Shown here: one piece after another, positions 35,001-45,075 of the stretch
How the letters are laid out: each line of letters begins with the position of its first letter
Position numbering within the stretch: position 1 is the stretch's first letter
Program-made: the position numbers and the translations under genes
NCBI RefSeq assembly: GCF_000702505.1
Contig: NZ_JNIM01000001.1
Location: 434,001 to 498,000, forward strand
Reading direction: 5' to 3'
From: Thermogemmatispora carboxidivorans
GTDB taxonomy: Bacteria > Chloroflexota > Ktedonobacteria > Ktedonobacterales > Ktedonobacteraceae
DNA length: 64,000 nucleotides
Notes under the pieces: generated by a model
What the model was told of the DNA's origin: nothing
Database searches by the model: none
Seen by the model: the letters and a program-made list of their open reading frames with translations, nothing else

Positions 35001-35080
35001 CGACAGCTGAATGGAAATGGAGCACCGACAAGCGTATGACCAGTCAACAGGTTATGCTGAAAGGCTAGCTGGAGGACAGC

Positions 35081-36070
35081 ATGAATCAAGTGATCACTCA
35101 TCCGCCTGGCTCACTTGAGCTGATCAGCGGAGATTTCAGGGGGAAAGATATTCTTTCTCTGGATCAATTTTCAGCAGCCGATCTGTATAGAGTCTTTGCG
35201 CTGGCGCGCGAGATGAAGGAGTTGGTCCTTGCGAGTGAGCCTTCTCAGCTACTTGCTGGTCAACTCGTCGCCCTGTTGTTCTATGAGCCCTCCAGTCGGA
35301 CCTTTGGCTCCTTTGCGGCTGCGGTCAAGCGGCTCGGTGGGCAGACGCTTGATATCCAGAATCCGGAGGTGGTCAGCTCAGTCTGGAAAGGGGAATCGTT
35401 TGAGGACACGATCAGCGTCTTCGGGGCCTATACGCAGGCGATTGTCCTGCGCCATCCGCGCGCGGGAGCAGCCCTGCGGGCGGCGGAGGTTGCCAGCGTG
35501 CCAGTGATTAATGCCGGCGATGGTAACAACGAGCATCCCACCCAGACGCTGCTCGATCTCTTTACGATCTATGAGCGTTTTGGACGTCTTGATCATCTGA
35601 AGGGCCTGCTGGCCGGTGATCCGCTCAACAGCCGTACCCTGCACTCGCTCATTCGGGGTTTGGCGCTCTTCGAGGGTAATACCGTCTATCTCCTCTCGCC
35701 TGAAGCGCTGTGCCTGGCGCGCGAAGAGCTGAGTGCGCTGAGGGCCCGCGGCATCGAAATTAGAGAGATCCACAGTGAGCGAGACATTCCAACTGACTGT
35801 CATTTCTGGTATTGGACGCGTATTCAGAAAGAACGTCTCTCATCTCTCGATGAATATCAACAATTGGCTGCTGCTTCGTTCCAGGTGACACCGGCGTTAC
35901 TGGCTGAGCGTGCCAATCGCGAGATGATCCTCATGGACCCTTTGCCGCGTGTGGGGACGATCGATCCCGCCGTCGATGGCGATGAGCGCGCGGTCTATCT
36001 GCGTGCCCAGATCAGGAACGGTTTGTACACCCGCATGGCCTTGCTGGCGTTGATTCTGGGGAAAGCGTAG
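35081..36070 (+). CDS. pyrB: Aspartate carbamoyltransferase catalytic subunit
   Basis: A 329-residue enzyme that joins carbamoyl phosphate and aspartate, the committed step of pyrimidine synthesis. The carbamoyl-phosphate loop reads FYEPSSRTFGSF; HPTQTLLDLFT is the HPTQ motif; TRIQKERL and MDPLPRVGTIDPAVD mark the aspartate domain; NGLYTRMALL closes it. The loop has SSRTFGS where most enzymes have STRTR, closer to plant-type S-T-R-T-S-G. No regulatory pyrI subunit gene follows. First gene of pyrB-carA-carB-pyrC, behind an attenuator. Confidence 0.95.
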   Translation: MNQVITHPPGSLELISGDFRGKDILSLDQFSAADLYRVFALAREMKELVLASEPSQLLAGQLVALLFYEPSSRTFGSFAAAVKRLGGQTLDIQNPEVVSSVWKGESFEDTISVFGAYTQAIVLRHPRAGAALRAAEVASVPVINAGDGNNEHPTQTLLDLFTIYERFGRLDHLKGLLAGDPLNSRTLHSLIRGLALFEGNTVYLLSPEALCLAREELSALRARGIEIREIHSERDIPTDCHFWYWTRIQKERLSSLDEYQQLAAASFQVTPALLAERANREMILMDPLPRVGTIDPAVDGDERAVYLRAQIRNGLYTRMALLALILGKA

Positions 36071-36091
36071 TGCGTTGAAAGGACTTCCTGG

Positions 36092-37246
36092 ATGCAGCAG
36101 AACATGGTAGATCGGACATTTCTGGTTGAAAACTCCTTTGCTGATCTCTCTCGCTTTGCGCTGGATACCGGTGCCCGCCGGGGGAGGCTGGTGCTGGAGG
36201 ATGGCACGACCTTTGAGGGCACATCCTTCGGCTATGAGGCTTCCACCGCTGGTGAAGTCGTCTTTTGCACGGGGATGGTCGGCTATCCCGAAGCGATGAC
36301 CGACGCCTCCTATGGGGGCCAGATCCTGGCCATGACCTATCCACTGATCGGCAACTATGGAGTACCGCAGTCGGCGCACTGGGAAGGCGAGCGGATTCAT
36401 ATCGCCGGACTGATCGTCTCCGACTATATAGACACCCCCTCTCACGCCCAGAGCGCCATGAGTCTGCGCACCTGGCTGCAACAGCAGCAGGTGCCGGCCC
36501 TGGAAATCAAAGATACCCGTCTCCTGACGCGACATATCCGTACGCATGGGACGATGCTGGGCAAGATCGTCATCGACGATGGAGATCTGCCCTTCTATGA
36601 CCCGAATCTCGACAACCTGGTAGCGCACGTCTCCTGTCGGCAGGTCGAGCGTCTGGGGGAGGGCGATCTAACTGTTGCCTTGATCGACTGTGGCACCAAG
36701 CACAATATTGTTCGCTCTCTGCTGAGACGCAATGTGCGCCTGGTCCGCGTCCCCTGGGACTATGATCTCTTTGCGCCGGCCAAAACCTTTGACTTCGATG
36801 GCATCGTGATCTCCAATGGGCCTGGCAATCCAAAGACGGTACAGAAGACAATTCAGACTATTCAGATCGCGCTGAAGCGGACTATCCCAATGCTGGGCAT
36901 CTGCCTGGGCCATCAGCTCCTGGCTCTGGCCGCCGGCGGCGATACCTATAAGATGAAATTTGGGCACCGAAGCCAGAATCAGCCATGTCTGCTGAATGAT
37001 AGCAAGCGCTGCTTTATCACAACTCAAAATCACGGTTTTGCTGTTGGAACATTGCCGCCAGGATTTGCGCCCTGGTTTATTAATGGGAACGATGGCACCA
37101 ACGAAGGCATGATCCATCATGAGCTTCCCTTCTTCTCGGTACAGTTCCATCCAGAGGCAAGGCCCGGTCCAATGGATACCGATTGGATCTTTGATCACTT
37201 CCTCGCGCGCGTCCGCGTTGAAAAGGAGGCTCGCTGCTCACGATGA
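36092..37246 (+). CDS. carA: Carbamoyl-phosphate synthase small (glutaminase) subunit
   Basis: A 384-residue subunit that releases ammonia from glutamine and passes it to CarB. The N-terminal domain has LEDGTTFEGTSFGYE and FCTGMVGYPEAMTDASYGGQ. The class I amidotransferase triad is Cys271 in GICLGHQ, with His353 and Glu355 in FHPEARPGPMDT. The N-terminus is about 25 residues longer than in E. coli. AAAGGAC precedes the ATG, and the stop overlaps the carB start (ATGA), showing translational coupling. Confidence 0.97.
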   Translation: MQQNMVDRTFLVENSFADLSRFALDTGARRGRLVLEDGTTFEGTSFGYEASTAGEVVFCTGMVGYPEAMTDASYGGQILAMTYPLIGNYGVPQSAHWEGERIHIAGLIVSDYIDTPSHAQSAMSLRTWLQQQQVPALEIKDTRLLTRHIRTHGTMLGKIVIDDGDLPFYDPNLDNLVAHVSCRQVERLGEGDLTVALIDCGTKHNIVRSLLRRNVRLVRVPWDYDLFAPAKTFDFDGIVISNGPGNPKTVQKTIQTIQIALKRTIPMLGICLGHQLLALAAGGDTYKMKFGHRSQNQPCLLNDSKRCFITTQNHGFAVGTLPPGFAPWFINGNDGTNEGMIHHELPFFSVQFHPEARPGPMDTDWIFDHFLARVRVEKEARCSR

Positions 37247-40200
37247 AGAAATTGCGCAAGGTCCTGGTTCTGGGAGCGGGGGCACTCAAAATTGGGCAAG
37301 CCGGAGAGTTCGACTACTCCGGCTCCCAGGCCCTCAAAGCGCTGCGTGAAGAAGGGATCTCAACGGTTCTGGTCAATCCCAACATTGCGACCATTCAGAC
37401 CTCCAAGGAGCTGGCCGACCAGGTCTACTTTCTGCCAGTCACTCCCTTCTTTGTGGAGCGCATCATCGAGAAGGAGCGCCCCGATGGTATTCTTCTCTCT
37501 TTCGGTGGCCAGACGGCGCTCAACTGCGGGGTCGAGCTCTTCAAAAGCGGCGTCCTGGAGCAGTATCAAGTCGAGATCCTGGGCACACCGGTCACCGCCA
37601 TTATTCTGACAGAAGATCGCCAGGAGTTCGCCGAACATCTCCATACGATCAATATTCCAACGCCGGTCAGCAAAAGTGCGGAGTCGCTGGGGGAGGCTCA
37701 GGAAATTGCCCAAACCATCGGCTTTCCAGTCATGCTGCGAGCGGGGTTCGCGCTGGGAGGCCAGGGGTCGGGTATTGCCCACAATATGGAAGAGTTGAGG
37801 CGCATCGTCACCAGCGCTCTGGCCTTCTCTCCGCAAGTACTGGTTGAGCAATACCTGCACCACTATAAAGAGGTCGAGTATGAGGTAGTCCGTGATGCCT
37901 ATGATAATTGCATCACGGTCTGCAACATGGAGAACATGGACCCGCTGGGCATCCACACCGGCGAGTCGGTAGTACTGGCCCCCAGCCAGACGCTCACCAA
38001 TAGCGAGTACCACACGCTGCGCTCTGCGGCGATTGCCATTGTGAGGAGCCTGGGCATCGTCGGCGAGTGCAATGTCCAATTCGCCCTTAATCCGCGCACA
38101 TCCGAGTACTACGTCATTGAGGTCAATGCGCGCCTCTCGCGTAGCTCAGCTCTGGCCAGTAAGGCGACCGGCTATCCTCTGGCCTATGTTGCCGCCAAGC
38201 TGGCCCTGGGCTATGCCCTCCCTGAGCTGACCAATAAGGTCACGGGGGTGACCCAGGCCTGCTTTGAGCCAAGCCTGGACTATGTGGTGGTCAAGATCCC
38301 TCGCTGGGACCTCGATAAGTTTAGGGGCGCCGATCAAACAATCGGCACCAGCATGAAGTCCGTTGGCGAGGTAATGGGCATTGGGCGCACCTTTGAAGAG
38401 GCCTATCAGAAGGCTATTCGCATGCTGGACCTCGGGCTTGAGGGGGCGACCTCCAAGCGGGTCTTTCTGGGGGAGGAGAGCGAGGCTGCGATTATCGATA
38501 AGTATCTCTATACTCCCACTCCCAAGCGCATTTTCGCCCTGCCTGTAGCGCTGCGCAATGGATTCTCAATCGAGAAGATCAGTGAGATCACCGGCATCGA
38601 TCCCTGGTTTTTGTCTCGTATTCAGCATATTGTCAAGCTGGAAGAGGAGCTTGCACGCGATCGCGAGCTGACCGGCGCTCGTCTGCTGCTGCTGAAGCAA
38701 GCGGGCCTCTCTGATAGGCGGATTGGCGAGCTGGTCGGCAAGACCGAGCGAGAGATTCGGGCCCTGCGCCAGCGCTATGGGGTCCTGCCCTCGGTGTTTC
38801 AGATTGATACCCTGGCGGGCGAATTCCCCTCTGACACCAACTATCTGTACATGACCTATAATGGGCAGCATCACGATGTCGAGCCGTTGGGCAAGGAAGG
38901 CGTGGCCGTGCTTGGCTCCGGCCCCTATCGGATTGGCTCTTCTGTAGAATTTGACTGGAGCAGCGTCAACACTGTCCAGGCCCTCAAGAAGTACGATAAG
39001 CGCTCCATCGTCATCAACTGCAACCCAGAGACGGTCTCTACCGATTATGACATGTCGGATCGTCTCTACTTTGAAGAGCTGACCTTTGAGCGTATTGCCG
39101 ACATCTGCGACTTTGAGAACCCTTCTGGGGTCATCGTCTCGGTTGGTGGGCAGACCCCCAATAACCGGGTCAAAGCGCTGCATGACTACGGTATTCCCAT
39201 TCTGGGCACCTCTGCTGAGCACATCGACCAGGCCGAGAATCGCTCGAAATTCTCACAATTGCTGGACGAGCTAGGCATTCGTCAGCCAGCCTGGGATACC
39301 TTCGAGACCGTTGAAGATCTCCTCAGCTTTGCCGAGCGCGTTGGCTATCCGGTCCTGGTGCGTCCCTCTTACGTGCTCTCCGGCAGCGCCATGAATGTCT
39401 GCTACACTCCTGAGCAGCTGGAGCACTACGCCAAATATGCGGCTGCTGTCTCGCCCGAGCATCCGGTGACGGTCACCAAGTTCTTCCAGAAAGTCAAGGA
39501 GGTCGAGCTGGATGCTGTAGCCCAGCGTGGCGAGATCAAAGCCTTTGTGATCTCCGAGCATGTGGAAAACGCCGGTGTCCACTCTGGAGATGCGACGATC
39601 GTGCTGCCTCCCCAGACCATTAATGCTGAGACCCTCCAACGCATCGAAGAGGCGGGACGGGCCATTGCGCGCGCCCTGGAGATCACTGGTCCCTTCAACG
39701 TCCAGTTCCTGGCCAAGGATAACCAGGTCTATGTGATTGAGGCCAACCTGCGGGCCTCGCGCACCTTCCCCTTTATCTCGAAGGTGACCGGCCTCAATCT
39801 GATCGAGCTGTTTGTTGATGCGCTCTTCCAGAAGGAGGTCGCGCCCGTTACGCTACCTCCTTTGACCTTTACAGCAGTGAAGGCGCCGCAGTTCTCGTTC
39901 TCGCGTCTCACGGGGGCCGATCCCTTGCTGCGGGTCGAGATGGCCTCGACGGGCGAGGTGGCCTGCTTCGGCGAGGACCTGGAGGAAGCCTATCTCAAGG
40001 CCGTCATTGCCACCGGTAGCCATATCCCCCAGAAGGGCATCTTCATCAGTATCGGTAGCGAAGAGAAGAAGCAGAAGTTCCTGGAGAGCGCCAAATTACT
40101 GGCTTCTCTGGGGCTGCCGCTCTATGCTACCGAGAAGACCTGCGCCTTCCTACGCCAGCATGGCATTGGGGCGGAGATGCTCTTCAAGATCCATGAGCAG

Positions 40201-40431
40201 AAAGAGCCAAATGTACTGACGTACTTCCGCGAGCGCAAGATTGATCTTGCCATCAACGTGGTTGACAACTATGTCATGAAGGAAGTCGATGACAACTATA
40301 CAATACGGCGAGCGGCGGTTGATTATAATATTCCGCTGCTGACCAAAGTCAAGCAGGTGCGTCTCTTCGCGCGGGCCATTGTCAGCAAGGATCTGCGCAC
40401 GATCCCCATTAAGGCCTGGAACGAATATTGA
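37243..40431 (+). CDS. carB: Carbamoyl-phosphate synthase large subunit
   Basis: A 1062-residue synthase making carbamoyl phosphate from bicarbonate, ammonia and two ATP. Two homologous ATP-grasp halves are visible: the first begins KVLVLGAGALKIGQAGEFDYSG with GQTALNCGVEL and EVNARLSRSSALASKATGYP; the second begins with VLGSGPYRIGSSVEFDW and has EANLRASRTFPFISKVTG. A C-terminal MGS-like domain, where nucleotides and ornithine act in other bacteria, spans about 930-1062. The usual EVNPRxSRSSAL is EVNARLSRSSAL and EANLRASR here, normal variants. Overlaps carA by four bases. Confidence 0.97.
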   Translation: MKKLRKVLVLGAGALKIGQAGEFDYSGSQALKALREEGISTVLVNPNIATIQTSKELADQVYFLPVTPFFVERIIEKERPDGILLSFGGQTALNCGVELFKSGVLEQYQVEILGTPVTAIILTEDRQEFAEHLHTINIPTPVSKSAESLGEAQEIAQTIGFPVMLRAGFALGGQGSGIAHNMEELRRIVTSALAFSPQVLVEQYLHHYKEVEYEVVRDAYDNCITVCNMENMDPLGIHTGESVVLAPSQTLTNSEYHTLRSAAIAIVRSLGIVGECNVQFALNPRTSEYYVIEVNARLSRSSALASKATGYPLAYVAAKLALGYALPELTNKVTGVTQACFEPSLDYVVVKIPRWDLDKFRGADQTIGTSMKSVGEVMGIGRTFEEAYQKAIRMLDLGLEGATSKRVFLGEESEAAIIDKYLYTPTPKRIFALPVALRNGFSIEKISEITGIDPWFLSRIQHIVKLEEELARDRELTGARLLLLKQAGLSDRRIGELVGKTEREIRALRQRYGVLPSVFQIDTLAGEFPSDTNYLYMTYNGQHHDVEPLGKEGVAVLGSGPYRIGSSVEFDWSSVNTVQALKKYDKRSIVINCNPETVSTDYDMSDRLYFEELTFERIADICDFENPSGVIVSVGGQTPNNRVKALHDYGIPILGTSAEHIDQAENRSKFSQLLDELGIRQPAWDTFETVEDLLSFAERVGYPVLVRPSYVLSGSAMNVCYTPEQLEHYAKYAAAVSPEHPVTVTKFFQKVKEVELDAVAQRGEIKAFVISEHVENAGVHSGDATIVLPPQTINAETLQRIEEAGRAIARALEITGPFNVQFLAKDNQVYVIEANLRASRTFPFISKVTGLNLIELFVDALFQKEVAPVTLPPLTFTAVKAPQFSFSRLTGADPLLRVEMASTGEVACFGEDLEEAYLKAVIATGSHIPQKGIFISIGSEEKKQKFLESAKLLASLGLPLYATEKTCAFLRQHGIGAEMLFKIHEQKEPNVLTYFRERKIDLAINVVDNYVMKEVDDNYTIRRAAVDYNIPLLTKVKQVRLFARAIVSKDLRTIPIKAWNEY

Positions 40432-40442
40432 GGAGCGGTGCT

Positions 40443-41804
40443 ATGCCAACAATCCTCAAGGGCGCGCTCGTGCTGCCCGATCGCATTCTCAACGGAACGA
40501 TCACTGTAGTCGACGGTAGAATCGCCCGCATAGAAGAGGGTTTCTCTGACCGGGACGGAGGAGAGACCTTTGATTTCCGGGGAAAGTACCTGTTGCCCGG
40601 CTTGATCGAAGTGCATGGTCACATGCGTGAGCCGGGTCTGGAGTACAAGGAGGATATTGCTCATGGGACGCGGGCGGGTCTGGCTGGGGGCTATACCACC
40701 ATTTTAGACATGCCCAACACCAGGCCGCCGACCACGACCGCAGGGCGAGTTGACGAGCAGATCCAGCGCTATGCAACGCGCTCCTACTGCGACTTTGCCA
40801 TCAATATGGGGGTCTCGCGCGAGGAGATCGACGAGCTAAGAGTGGTTGATCCTGACAAGATCACTGGGGTCAAGATTTTCGCCGCCGGCCACCAGAGCGC
40901 GCCGACGACCATTCCGCGCCTGAGCGATCTGGCCCGCATCTTTGCCATTCTGGGCGAGCGCGGCCTGATGGCTATCGTCCACGCCGAAAATCAGGAACTG
41001 ATCGATTACTTTCTGCATCACTACCGTGATATCGCAGGGCGGCACGATCCCGCGGCCTGGGGAGAGGTGCGCAACCTCTCGGTCGTCTTGACCTCGGTCC
41101 TGGAAATGATCTCGCTGGCCAAATACTTCGGCGTGAAGCTCTACTTGCTGCATCTCTCGACACCGGAGGAGTTTGCAGCCGTCGACTTTGGCCGCAGGAT
41201 TGGGGTGGAGGTCTATGGCGAGGTCACGACGGCCCATCTGGCCTTCAGCAGCGCCGATTATGCCCGTTATGGCAATCTGATCAACATTGCCCCGGCCCTG
41301 CGCTCTCCGGAGGCGCAAGATCAGCTCTGGCAGCTTCTACGCGCGGGGAAGATTGACACGGTAGTGACCGATCATGCGCCCCATACGCTGGCCGAGAAGC
41401 AGAAGGCCAGCGTATGGGAAGTGGCCTCGGGCATGCCTGGATTGCAGGAGGCGATCCCTGTCCTGGTAAGCAACTGGATCAAGCGTTTTGGGAGAGAGAC
41501 CCTGGAAGAGGGACTCATCCGTATCGCTCAGGTCACCTCGGGCAATATCGCGCGCATCTTTGGCTTTGAGCAGAAGGGGGCCCTCGCCGTGGGCAAGGAT
41601 GCCGATATTGTCGTCATTGATACCGAGCGGACCTGGACGGTGAGAAAGGAGGACCTCTATACCAAAAATCAGTGGTCGGTCTATGAGGGCCTGGAATTGA
41701 GCGGGCGCCCGCTAGCGACCTTTTTGCGCGGCCAACTCGTTTACCACAAGGGCCAGATTATCGGTGAAGCGCGAGGCCAGCTGCTGAAACGAAGAGCGGC
41801 CTGA
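40443..41804 (+). CDS. pyrC: Dihydroorotase, class I amidohydrolase
   Basis: A 453-residue amidohydrolase that closes carbamoyl-aspartate to dihydroorotate. The metal site opens with HGHMREPGLEYKEDI, then GGYTTILDMPNTRPPT; further ligands are in VHAEN and LLHLSTPEE, and the catalytic Asp in TDHAPHTLAEK. The family is shared with allantoinase and hydantoinase, but the place in the pyr operon decides. The longer frame would start on TTG inside the ribosome-binding site; GAGGAG seven bases before ATG 40443 fixes the start. It is the last gene of the operon, followed by a strong terminator; pyrD, pyrE and pyrF are not here. Confidence 0.93.
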   Translation: MPTILKGALVLPDRILNGTITVVDGRIARIEEGFSDRDGGETFDFRGKYLLPGLIEVHGHMREPGLEYKEDIAHGTRAGLAGGYTTILDMPNTRPPTTTAGRVDEQIQRYATRSYCDFAINMGVSREEIDELRVVDPDKITGVKIFAAGHQSAPTTIPRLSDLARIFAILGERGLMAIVHAENQELIDYFLHHYRDIAGRHDPAAWGEVRNLSVVLTSVLEMISLAKYFGVKLYLLHLSTPEEFAAVDFGRRIGVEVYGEVTTAHLAFSSADYARYGNLINIAPALRSPEAQDQLWQLLRAGKIDTVVTDHAPHTLAEKQKASVWEVASGMPGLQEAIPVLVSNWIKRFGRETLEEGLIRIAQVTSGNIARIFGFEQKGALAVGKDADIVVIDTERTWTVRKEDLYTKNQWSVYEGLELSGRPLATFLRGQLVYHKGQIIGEARGQLLKRRAA

Positions 41805-41852
41805 AAGTACCCTGCGTCTAGCAGAGGGCGAACTGGCTCAAGTCCAGACTCC

Positions 41853-41898
41853 GAGCAGGCTCTCCTGCCTCCAGTAAAGGGGGAGAGCCTGCTCTTTT
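41853..41898 (+). terminator. Terminator of the pyrimidine operon
   Basis: Thirteen-base arms GAGCAGGCTCTCC (41853-41865) and GGAGAGCCTGCTC (41882-41894), then TTTTGC. Confidence 0.9.
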
Positions 41899-42257
41899 GC
41901 TGTTAGCGCGCTTCGCTGGCGAGATCCTCTGAAGTGGTGAGCTGGTGCCCTGCCTCTCTTTGAGGAGCCGTTGAGAGTGTCGGGGAAGGGGGGGCAAGGC
42001 TACAAGTTGCGGCCAGAGAGCCTTGATCCCGTTTCTGGTGGCGAAGAACCATTACCCACAACCATTACTTTGGTCATGCCTGCCAGGCGGATTCATTGTC
42101 AGAGCTGTGCAAATTAACTAAGATGTACAAGCGAAAAAATATTTCACGATACACTGTGGTGTACCCCCCCCGACGTGCCTGCGCGCTGAAGACTGGGTTG
42201 CACGTCGTTGCTGAAGAACAATCGCAGCTGGGCGATTGAAACAAAAGAGGATGTTGC
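41899..42257. other. Gene-free stretch before the receptor kinase
   Basis: About 360 bases. The last 150 are AT-richer (GCAAATTAACTAAG, then GCGAAAAAATATTTC) and end with GATACACTGTGG; a TACACT could be a -10, but no fitting -35 was found. Nothing else recognised. Confidence 0.4.
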
Positions 42258-44639
42258 ATGAATCCTGAAGCTTTGATTGGAATGAAGCTGGGGACCTGCA
42301 CGCTCCAGCGCTTGATCGGGCAGGGTGGTATGGGCGCGGTTTTCCTGGCACAGCAGTCGCGACCGCGTCGTCAGGTAGCTGTGAAGGTGCTCTTCCCGAT
42401 GGCCTCGCTGACGCCTCATCAGCTGGCGGCCTTTCTGGAGCGCTTCCGGCGCGAGACGGATGCTGCCGCCTCGCTGGAGCATCCCAATATTATGCCAGTG
42501 TATGAGTATGGGGAGCAGCAAGGCCTGGCCTACCTGGTCATGCCCTATGTCAGCGGGGGGACACTGCGCGATGAGATGGAGCGTGAGGGGGCGATGGCCC
42601 TGCCCAAGGTGCTCAACTATCTTGAGCAGCTGGCTGCGGCCCTTGATTTTGCCCATGAGCGGGGCGTCATTCACCGTGACGTCAAACCGGCCAACATCTT
42701 AAAGACGCCTGATGGTCGCTTGCTGCTGACCGATTTCGGTCTGGTGAAAATTATCTCTGAGGAGCGGGCGAGCCAGGTGCGTTTGACGGGGCCGGGGGCG
42801 CCGGTGGGTACGCCCGATTACATGTCTCCCGAGCAGGTGCTGGGGCAGCCAGTTGATGGGCGGGCCGACCTCTACTCGCTCGGGGTCATTCTCTACCAGA
42901 TGGTGACGGGTGTGGCGCCGTTCCGGGGTGAGGTCCCGATGCAGATCGCTGCTCAGCATCTCCAGACTCCGCCCACGTCACCACGTGTCTTTCGCCCTGA
43001 TCTGCCTGTTGCTGCCGAGCAGGTGATCCTGCGCGCACTTGCAAAAAATCCTGCTGATCGCTACTTCAGCGGCCAGGAAATGGCTCTGGCCTTTCGTCTG
43101 GCTCTGACCTCCGCCGGCATCACTGTCGATACGGGCCAAAATCCCGCCATTGCAGCGCTGGGTCTCTCGGGAAAGTTCGCCGTGCCTGGTAATGCGGGCG
43201 GGCTGCTTGACCCACGCTGGATGACGGCCAGTGGCCACCAACCTGCCGTCAATATGGCATCCGCCCCACAAGCGCAGGCGGCCCAGGTAGCTCCTCCGGT
43301 GCAGGGGGCACCCGCTGGCGAGCCTCCGGCGATGGCCTTCCCTGTTCCTTCGCTGAAGTTGCCGGCGGCTGAGCCTCCTCAGTCTACGGCGAAGCTCCCG
43401 ACAGCCAGCAGCTCCAGTCGCCGCGGTGGGCTGCTCTCGCGCACCGGGATGTTTCCCCGCGTAGGCGCCGGAGTGGTGCCGGACAGCGCGCTTGGCCAAG
43501 CCGGCCCGGTTACCAATGAACAGCCAGCCGTGCTCTGGTCGACTGAGGAGCAGCAGCCCAATTTCACCGATCCCCTGCCATCTGTGGTCGCTCCAGCCCC
43601 TGGCTCTGGCCTCTTAGGGGTGCGAGAGCAGCGACCCACGGAGAATCATAGTCAGGAGGTCCAGCAGCTGTCGCCCGCCCTGCCGACGACGACGGGGGCG
43701 CTGGCTCCGGTGGCCCAACAAACGGCCACCTCGCCTTTGGTGAAATTGACTGGCCCTGTCAAGGTGGTCAAGGTTCCCGTCGCTGGCCAGCCGGGTCGCT
43801 ATGTAACCGGTCTGCTGCCCCTGGCCCCGTCCGCTACGGGGCAGGTCAAAAGTGCTGCCAGGGGCGAGCGTCGTCGGGCGCGCATGGTGGTCACCTTGAT
43901 TATGGCGGCGCTCATCCTGGTGGTCGGTTCCGGCCTGCTGCTGTTAGGCCATCTACATAGCGGCCAGAAAACGGAGCCACAGGGAACCGCGACTCCGGCA
44001 CAGCAGTCCACGGCCTCGCCGATGGCCACCGCGGCCAATGCCAGCGATGTGCTCTTCTCTGATCCGCTGTCGCAGAATGTCCATGATTGGCCGACGACAC
44101 CCGCGGATACCTATGCCTTTAAGGATGGGGCGTATCATATCACGAACCATAGCCAGAAGGGGATCGCCGTTGTCCTTCAGTCGGCGCCTTTCACAGGGCC
44201 GACCGGCTACAGCCTGACCATGCAGGAGGTTAAGGGCGACGATACAAACATCAACAATTCGTTCGGCCTGATTCTGCGCTTCAGTCAGCAGACGCGCAGC
44301 GGCAAAACGGTAACGACCTTCTATAGCTTCGAGGTCCAGAACATCAAAGGCGGCGAGTACCGCTTCTATAAGTATGATGATAGCCGCGGCCCCAATAATG
44401 CCTGGGGTACGCCGATCTGGCGCAAGAAGTTTGGCAGCGAGTTTCACCAGGGACAGGGAGCCAAGAATGTGAATACCTTGAAGGTCTTCGCCAATGGCTC
44501 TAACTTTACCTTCATCGTCAATGGCAAGGTAGTGGGTCAGACGAAAGATAGCTCGCTCCCTTCGGGTACCGTGGGCATGTTGGTAAATCTCAACGGGACG
44601 GAGGTCGCTTTTAAGAATCTGCTGATTACGCGCAATTAA
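42258..44639 (+). CDS. Membrane Ser/Thr kinase with a lectin-like ectodomain
   Basis: A 793-residue receptor-type kinase. The kinase domain (about 10-270) keeps all key residues: GQGGMGAVF, Lys43 in VAVK, Glu66, HRDVKPAN with Asp141, DFG at 159-161, and GTPDYMSPEQ. A 270-residue Pro/Ala-rich linker includes PVAGQPGRYVT at about 507-517. One transmembrane helix lies near 543-570. The outside domain of about 200 residues (from DPLSQNVHDW, with FYSFEVQN and FTFIVNGKVVG) looks like a jelly-roll of the LamG/DUF1080 kind that binds sugars. Its ligand is unknown. The next gene is a paralogue without the kinase. Confidence 0.9.
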   Translation: MNPEALIGMKLGTCTLQRLIGQGGMGAVFLAQQSRPRRQVAVKVLFPMASLTPHQLAAFLERFRRETDAAASLEHPNIMPVYEYGEQQGLAYLVMPYVSGGTLRDEMEREGAMALPKVLNYLEQLAAALDFAHERGVIHRDVKPANILKTPDGRLLLTDFGLVKIISEERASQVRLTGPGAPVGTPDYMSPEQVLGQPVDGRADLYSLGVILYQMVTGVAPFRGEVPMQIAAQHLQTPPTSPRVFRPDLPVAAEQVILRALAKNPADRYFSGQEMALAFRLALTSAGITVDTGQNPAIAALGLSGKFAVPGNAGGLLDPRWMTASGHQPAVNMASAPQAQAAQVAPPVQGAPAGEPPAMAFPVPSLKLPAAEPPQSTAKLPTASSSSRRGGLLSRTGMFPRVGAGVVPDSALGQAGPVTNEQPAVLWSTEEQQPNFTDPLPSVVAPAPGSGLLGVREQRPTENHSQEVQQLSPALPTTTGALAPVAQQTATSPLVKLTGPVKVVKVPVAGQPGRYVTGLLPLAPSATGQVKSAARGERRRARMVVTLIMAALILVVGSGLLLLGHLHSGQKTEPQGTATPAQQSTASPMATAANASDVLFSDPLSQNVHDWPTTPADTYAFKDGAYHITNHSQKGIAVVLQSAPFTGPTGYSLTMQEVKGDDTNINNSFGLILRFSQQTRSGKTVTTFYSFEVQNIKGGEYRFYKYDDSRGPNNAWGTPIWRKKFGSEFHQGQGAKNVNTLKVFANGSNFTFIVNGKVVGQTKDSSLPSGTVGMLVNLNGTEVAFKNLLITRN

Positions 44640-45075
44640 CCAGGGATGCAATGGACGCTGAAGCACTGCGTGGGATGATCCTGGACTGGCATGGAAACGG
44701 GCACCCTGCGAGCCGGCTTCCTCGGCGAGAGGAAGGAGAAGGGGCCGTTGGTAGGGCGGGCAGGACAGGGCACGGAACAGGGCTGGTTGCTGGTGGTGGC
44801 AAGGACGGTGGAGGTGCTCTTTCTTCCGATGACCTTTCTCGTTCCTGCGCGGCTTCCGGCGTTCCTGGAAGGCTTCCGGCAAGATCAACGGCCAACAGCC
44901 AGAACACAAGGGGCAGCCGCCTTTCAGGGCACACTGCACGGAGCGCTCGAGATCTGCTGGCGGCGGCACTGGCATTGGCTGTTCCTGAGACTGAAGCTGG
45001 TTGCCACCTTCCGCCAGACGTTGACACTAGCACTGGCTAGCAGGCACTTTGTCACGAGAGGGAGGACAGCAGGGG
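44640..45075. other. Gene-free stretch between the two receptor paralogues
   Basis: About 435 bases. A frame of 146 codons (44691-45131) crosses it but runs into the next gene in another phase, has no ribosome-binding site and resembles nothing, so it is left out. If the two receptor genes came from duplication, this may be the remains of the lost kinase segment, though I see no kinase motif in any frame. TTGACA at 45020-45025 lacks a good -10. Confidence 0.4.
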
